From CAJBVG01 sp943372995 (GTDB lineage Bacteria; Bacteroidota; Bacteroidia; Sphingobacteriales; Sphingobacteriaceae): a stretch of DNA of 64,000 nucleotides. This document shows, piece after piece, positions 61,138 through 64,000 of the stretch (positions are counted from its first letter, which is position 1; the number at the start of each line of letters is the position of its first letter). The notes below the pieces were generated by a model. It did not search any database, had not been told where the DNA came from, and saw nothing but the letters and a program-made list of their open reading frames with translations. Where the stretch lies: positions 620,001 through 684,000 of the forward strand of contig CALSAQ010000001.1 of NCBI GenBank assembly GCA_943372995.1, in the 5' to 3' direction. Made by a program: the position numbers and the translations under genes.

Positions 61138-61223
61138 TCTCGTATCTCGTAACTCGTCTTTCGTATTTCGAAATAACCATTTTCAAAATTACGAGGTACG
61201 AGTTACGAACTACGAGCTACGAT
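61138..61223. repeat. TCGTA/TACGA short-word array with inverted arms
   Basis: Left arm (61138-61170) has TCTCGTA, CTCGTAACTCG and TTTCG words; right arm (61187-61223) has TACGAG, TTACGAACTACG words. The arms are mutual reverse complements around ~16 bp. Right end is 4 bp from the GAPDH stop TAA. Confidence 0.87.
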
Positions 61224-61226
61224 TGT

Positions 61227-62669
61227 TTAATAGTATCTAAGGCGAATAACCCTAGCAATAGATTTTGCTAAACGGATAACCTGGCGTGTATAACCGTATT
61301 CGTTATCATACCATACGTACAATACGGCTCCTTTACCATCTTTAGAGATGATGGTTGCTGGACCGTCGACGATAGAGGCATGACTGTTTCCAATTAAGTC
61401 GCTTGATACCAATTCGTTTGAAATAGAATATTCTACTTGTTCTACTAAATCTCCAAATAGAGAAGCAGAGTTTAAGGCATCTTTAATCGACTCTAAACTC
61501 ACTTCTTTTTTGAAGTTAAGGTTTAATATTGCCAAAGAAACGTCTGGTGTAGGTACACGCACAGCATTTCCTGTAAGTTTTCCACTTAAATGAGGTAATA
61601 CTTTAGAAACGGCTTTATCGGCACCAGTTTCTGTAATAACCATGTTCAATGCTGCAGAACGTCCTCTGCGGTATTTATCGTGGTAGTTATCTAATAAATT
61701 TTGATCGTTTGTATAAGAGTGAACAGTTTCGATATGTCCTTTCTCGATACCAAATGCATCTTCAACAACTTTTAACACAGGAACAATAGCGTTGGTTGTA
61801 CAAGAAGCTGCAGAGAATATATTTTCATCAGCTGCTTGTCCTTCGTGGTTTACACCGAATACGATATTTGGTACGCTTCCACCTGGTGCAGTTAATAATA
61901 CTTTACTGATTCCTTTAGAAACTAAGTGTTTAGATAAACCTTCGCGATCGCGCAATACACCAGTATTGTCGATTACCAAAGCATCATTAATACCATAAGA
62001 GGTATAATCAATTTCATCAGCATTTTTTGCAGCAATCATCAATACGGTTTGACCATTGATGATTAAAGCTTTGTTTTCATAATCTTCAACAATAGTTCCG
62101 TTGAACGGACCGTGTACTGAGTCGTAACGAAGTAAATCGGCACGTTTAGAGATGTCTTTATCAGAATTGCTACGAGTAACAATAGCTCTTAAGCGTAATT
62201 GTTCACCTTTACCTGCTTGCATAATTAACTCGCGGGCAGCAATACGACCAATACGTCCAAAACCATATAGAACAACATCTTTAGGGGTTAATGATTTCTT
62301 TTCGCGACCTAAATGTGCAGCTAGTTTTGTTTTTACAAATTCTTCGATAGAAGGGAACGACGATTTTTCAGCGATCCACTCAGAAGCTAAACGACCTAAG
62401 TCGATACGAGAAGGAGCGATATCTAATTTTGAGATTTGTTCTGCTAAAGCATAAGTCTCATCAATTGTAATAGGTTTACCTACGATGTTTTGAGCATATA
62501 AATGGTAGCTTAAAATCTCACTAGCATTTACGTCGACCAATGGTTTTCTGAATAAAATAAGCTCAATAGAGTTGTCAAACCATAAATGACCAACAACGTT
62601 AATCAGTTGTATTGCCTTCTTTTCTTTAGCAATCCAATCCTTTAGTTCGGATTCATATTTATTTAGCAT
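61227..62669 (-). CDS. Glyceraldehyde-3-phosphate dehydrogenase, long form
   Basis: 480 residues, about 145 longer than classical GAPDH. NAD-binding start YGFGRIGRIAARELI at ~residue 128; catalytic Cys in SAASCTTNAIVPVLKVVED; HSYTNDQNLLD; GTGAA-type VPTPDVSLAILNL; ends with WYDNEYGYTRQVIRLA. The N-terminal ~125 residues form a helical extension (AYALAEQISKLDIAPSRIDLGRLA-like) known from the Bacteroidota long form. Function in glycolysis or gluconeogenesis. Expressed from its own TATTTTTG element, 23 bp upstream. Confidence 0.9.
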   Translation of the reverse strand: MLNKYESELKDWIAKEKKAIQLINVVGHLWFDNSIELILFRKPLVDVNASEILSYHLYAQNIVGKPITIDETYALAEQISKLDIAPSRIDLGRLASEWIAEKSSFPSIEEFVKTKLAAHLGREKKSLTPKDVVLYGFGRIGRIAARELIMQAGKGEQLRLRAIVTRSNSDKDISKRADLLRYDSVHGPFNGTIVEDYENKALIINGQTVLMIAAKNADEIDYTSYGINDALVIDNTGVLRDREGLSKHLVSKGISKVLLTAPGGSVPNIVFGVNHEGQAADENIFSAASCTTNAIVPVLKVVEDAFGIEKGHIETVHSYTNDQNLLDNYHDKYRRGRSAALNMVITETGADKAVSKVLPHLSGKLTGNAVRVPTPDVSLAILNLNFKKEVSLESIKDALNSASLFGDLVEQVEYSISNELVSSDLIGNSHASIVDGPATIISKDGKGAVLYVWYDNEYGYTRQVIRLAKSIARVIRLRYY

Positions 62670-62691
62670 GTGCGTAGTATTATGTTCGGGG

Positions 62692-62699
62692 CAAAAATA
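62692..62699 (-). promoter_or_regulatory. Putative promoter element of GAPDH
   Basis: TATTTTTG on the minus strand fits TAnnTTTG, 23 bp before the ATG, and lies just after the sigma-factor terminator. Confidence 0.5.
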
Positions 62700-62701
62700 A
62701 A

Positions 62702-62742
62702 AAAAGATTGAACATTAATAATTAATTAACATTCAATCTTTT
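62702..62742 (-). terminator. Terminator of the sigma-factor gene
   Basis: On the minus strand AAAAGATTGAA pairs with TTCAATCTTTT; the stem extends further with a 2-bp internal mismatch and a run of T follows. It separates the sigma-factor gene from GAPDH. Confidence 0.8.
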
Positions 62743-62762
62743 CGACAATTATTGGTTAATAA

Positions 62763-63626
62763 CTAACCTAAATAAGATTTTAATATTTTACTTCTTGATG
62801 TATGACGTAGTCGTTGTAAGGCTTTATCCTTAATCTGACGTACTCTTTCACGTGTTAAATTGAATTTTTCACCAATTTCTTCAAGAGATAAAGCATGGTT
62901 CGTACCTAATCCGAAGAATAATACGATAATCTCTCTTTCTCTTTCTGTAAGAGTAGCTAATGAGCGTTTAATTTCTTCGCTTAGCGACTCATTAATCAAC
63001 ATGCTGTCGGTATCAGGAGTATCTGTATTCTCCAATACGTCTAACAAGGTGTTTTCTTCTCCTTGAACGAATGGAGCATCCATAGATACATGTCGACCCG
63101 AATTACTCATCGTGTCCGAAATCTTGTCTACTGTAGTTTCTAAGATTTCTGCTAATTCTTCAGGTGAAGGCTCACGCTCATATTCTTGTTCTAATTTTGA
63201 GAAAGCTTTGCTGATTTTACTCAAAGAACCCACTTGGTTCAAAGGTAAACGTACAATACGCGATTGTTCAGCGATAGCTTGTAGAATCGACTGGCGAATC
63301 CACCAAACAGCATAAGAAATGAATTTGAATCCTTTGGTTTCATCAAAACGTTTAGCGGCTTTAATTAAACCCAAGTTTCCTTCGTTAATTAAATCGCCTA
63401 AGGTTAATCCTTGATTTTGATATTGTTTAGCCACAGAAACAACGAAACGCAAGTTGGTTTTCGTTAGTCTTTCTAAAGCGGCTTGATCGCCTTCTCTAAT
63501 CTTTTGTGCTAATATTACTTCTTCTTCAGCAGTGATAAGGTCTACTTTACCGATTTCGTGTAAATATTTATCTAATGACTGGCTTTCTCTGTTTGTAATC
63601 GATTGGGTAATCTTGAGTTGTCTCAT
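62763..63626 (-). CDS. rpoD: Primary RNA polymerase sigma factor (RpoD/SigA, group 1)
   Basis: 287 residues, the compact Bacteroidota form without the long region 1.1. Region 1.2 (SLDKYLHEIGKVDLIT), region 2 (NLRFVVSVAKQYQNQGLTLGDLINEGNLGLIKAAKRFDET, with YAVWWIRQSI), region 3 and region 4 (LTEREREIIVLFFGL, LTRERVRQIKDKALQRLR). It should recognise the TAnnTTTG promoters seen here. Strong AGGAGG three bases before ATG and TATTTTTG at 63659. Confidence 0.96.
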   Translation of the reverse strand: MRQLKITQSITNRESQSLDKYLHEIGKVDLITAEEEVILAQKIREGDQAALERLTKTNLRFVVSVAKQYQNQGLTLGDLINEGNLGLIKAAKRFDETKGFKFISYAVWWIRQSILQAIAEQSRIVRLPLNQVGSLSKISKAFSKLEQEYEREPSPEELAEILETTVDKISDTMSNSGRHVSMDAPFVQGEENTLLDVLENTDTPDTDSMLINESLSEEIKRSLATLTEREREIIVLFFGLGTNHALSLEEIGEKFNLTRERVRQIKDKALQRLRHTSRSKILKSYLG

Positions 63627-63629
63627 TTT

Positions 63630-63666
63630 CCTCCTGCTTATCTATTTTTAAAAGGCTGCAAAAATA
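63630..63666 (-). promoter_or_regulatory. Promoter and ribosome-binding site of the sigma-factor gene
   Basis: TATTTTTG (63659-63666) matches TAnnTTTG, with a TTTTTG run about 20 nt upstream; AGGAGG (63630-63635) lies 3 nt before ATG. Both elements are clear. Confidence 0.65.
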
Positions 63667-63719
63667 CGTTAATTAATCGAAAACAAGCAAAAATCATTCC
63701 TTTTTTAATGATTGTCAGC

Positions 63720-63998
63720 CTACAAATCCGATATTTGAAGGGTTTGCTCTATTTTAATGCCCTTTTCAGTTTCCACAAGTTTTGCACATTCCACCTTGGC
63801 GTCGTGCTCAAAACAAAGTGTCCAGTTTTCTTTTACCGCTTTGGTCAATAATTCCTCTTTTTCGGACATTGTCAGTAAAGGACGTGTGTCATACGCCATT
63901 ACCCACGAAAGTCCTAAATGCCCCGAAGAGGGGATAAGGTCGGCACAGAACACAAGGGTTTCGTTTTTGTACTTTATAACGGGCAACATCATATGGTC
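63720..63998 (-). CDS. MBL-fold metallo-hydrolase, C-terminal part (cut by window end)
   Basis: The frame continues beyond the window as ...DHMMLPVIKYKN; the ATG at 63992 is internal. LVFCADLIPSSGHLGLSWVMAYDTRPLLT and WTLCFEHDAKVECAKL match the C-terminal half of metallo-beta-lactamase-fold hydrolases, including a late metal-ligand Asp and His. The N-terminal HxHxDH motif lies outside. Substrate unknown. Confidence 0.8.
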   Translation of the reverse strand, partial: DHMMLPVIKYKNETLVFCADLIPSSGHLGLSWVMAYDTRPLLTMSEKEELLTKAVKENWTLCFEHDAKVECAKLVETEKGIKIEQTLQISDL

Positions 63999-64000
63999 GG

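Overview
The window reads as chromosomal DNA of a Bacteroidota bacterium. Support: type IX secretion system (T9SS) cargo with type B and type A C-terminal sorting domains, a PorP/SprF-family protein, AT-rich DNA, promoters of the TAnnTTTG type, a 287-residue group-1 sigma factor, and many Bacteroidota-specific outer-membrane families. The order cannot be fixed by eye; a Chitinophagia- or Saprospiria-like relative is a guess. No rRNA, tRNA, CRISPR array or intact transposase was seen.

Layout. (1) 1-14147, plus strand: a surface-structure block. It holds large secreted adhesins (one cut by the window start, one with two ice-binding-like domains), a PorP/SprF protein, an OmpA/PD40 protein, a small type-B cargo and a collagen-like protein, followed by translationally coupled GH130 and GT4-fusion genes. 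(2) 14174-17561, minus: an envelope-stress-type cluster (YtxH, FNR-like flavoprotein, beta-barrel, coiled-coil lipoprotein, cupin, AraC regulator). (3) 17598-22005: a HipA-like kinase/DUF3037 pair, a lipoprotein, and a Crp/Fnr regulator divergent from a DUF1772-like/hydrolase pair with an FNR-like palindrome between. (4) 22006-27879: an accessory block with a decayed RES-like gene, a lone caspase-like protease, a small gene scrap, and a GH16-lectin T9SS protein. (5) 27880-64000: mostly housekeeping genes: mnmE, etfBA with a bifunctional nuclease, chrA, dnaB, rlmB, an RluA-type synthase, arginine decarboxylase opposite arginase and argS, lysine 6-aminotransferase, a phosphohexomutase, a TonB-type receptor, smc, GAPDH and the primary sigma factor.

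The most striking signal is not a gene. At about eleven intergenic places there are arrays of short words (7-11 nt) from a few families: GCACACGA, TACGAATTACGA, AGTGACTGGTG, AGTGAGTAGTG and AATTAGCCAAT. Seven or eight of them begin exactly on, or within a few bases of, the TAG stop codon of the neighbouring gene, with TAG forming part of the array. Several are built as two inverted arms, and two loci carry the same composite of two word families with the same junction. One four-helix-bundle (IVP/Avd-like) gene takes its last codons and its stop from such an array. A separate 86-89 bp tandem repeat lies at 49549-50010. These are the best candidates in the window for an undescribed element.

The second lead is the collagen-like/GH130/GT4 gene set, which may be a dedicated glycosylation module for a surface filament.
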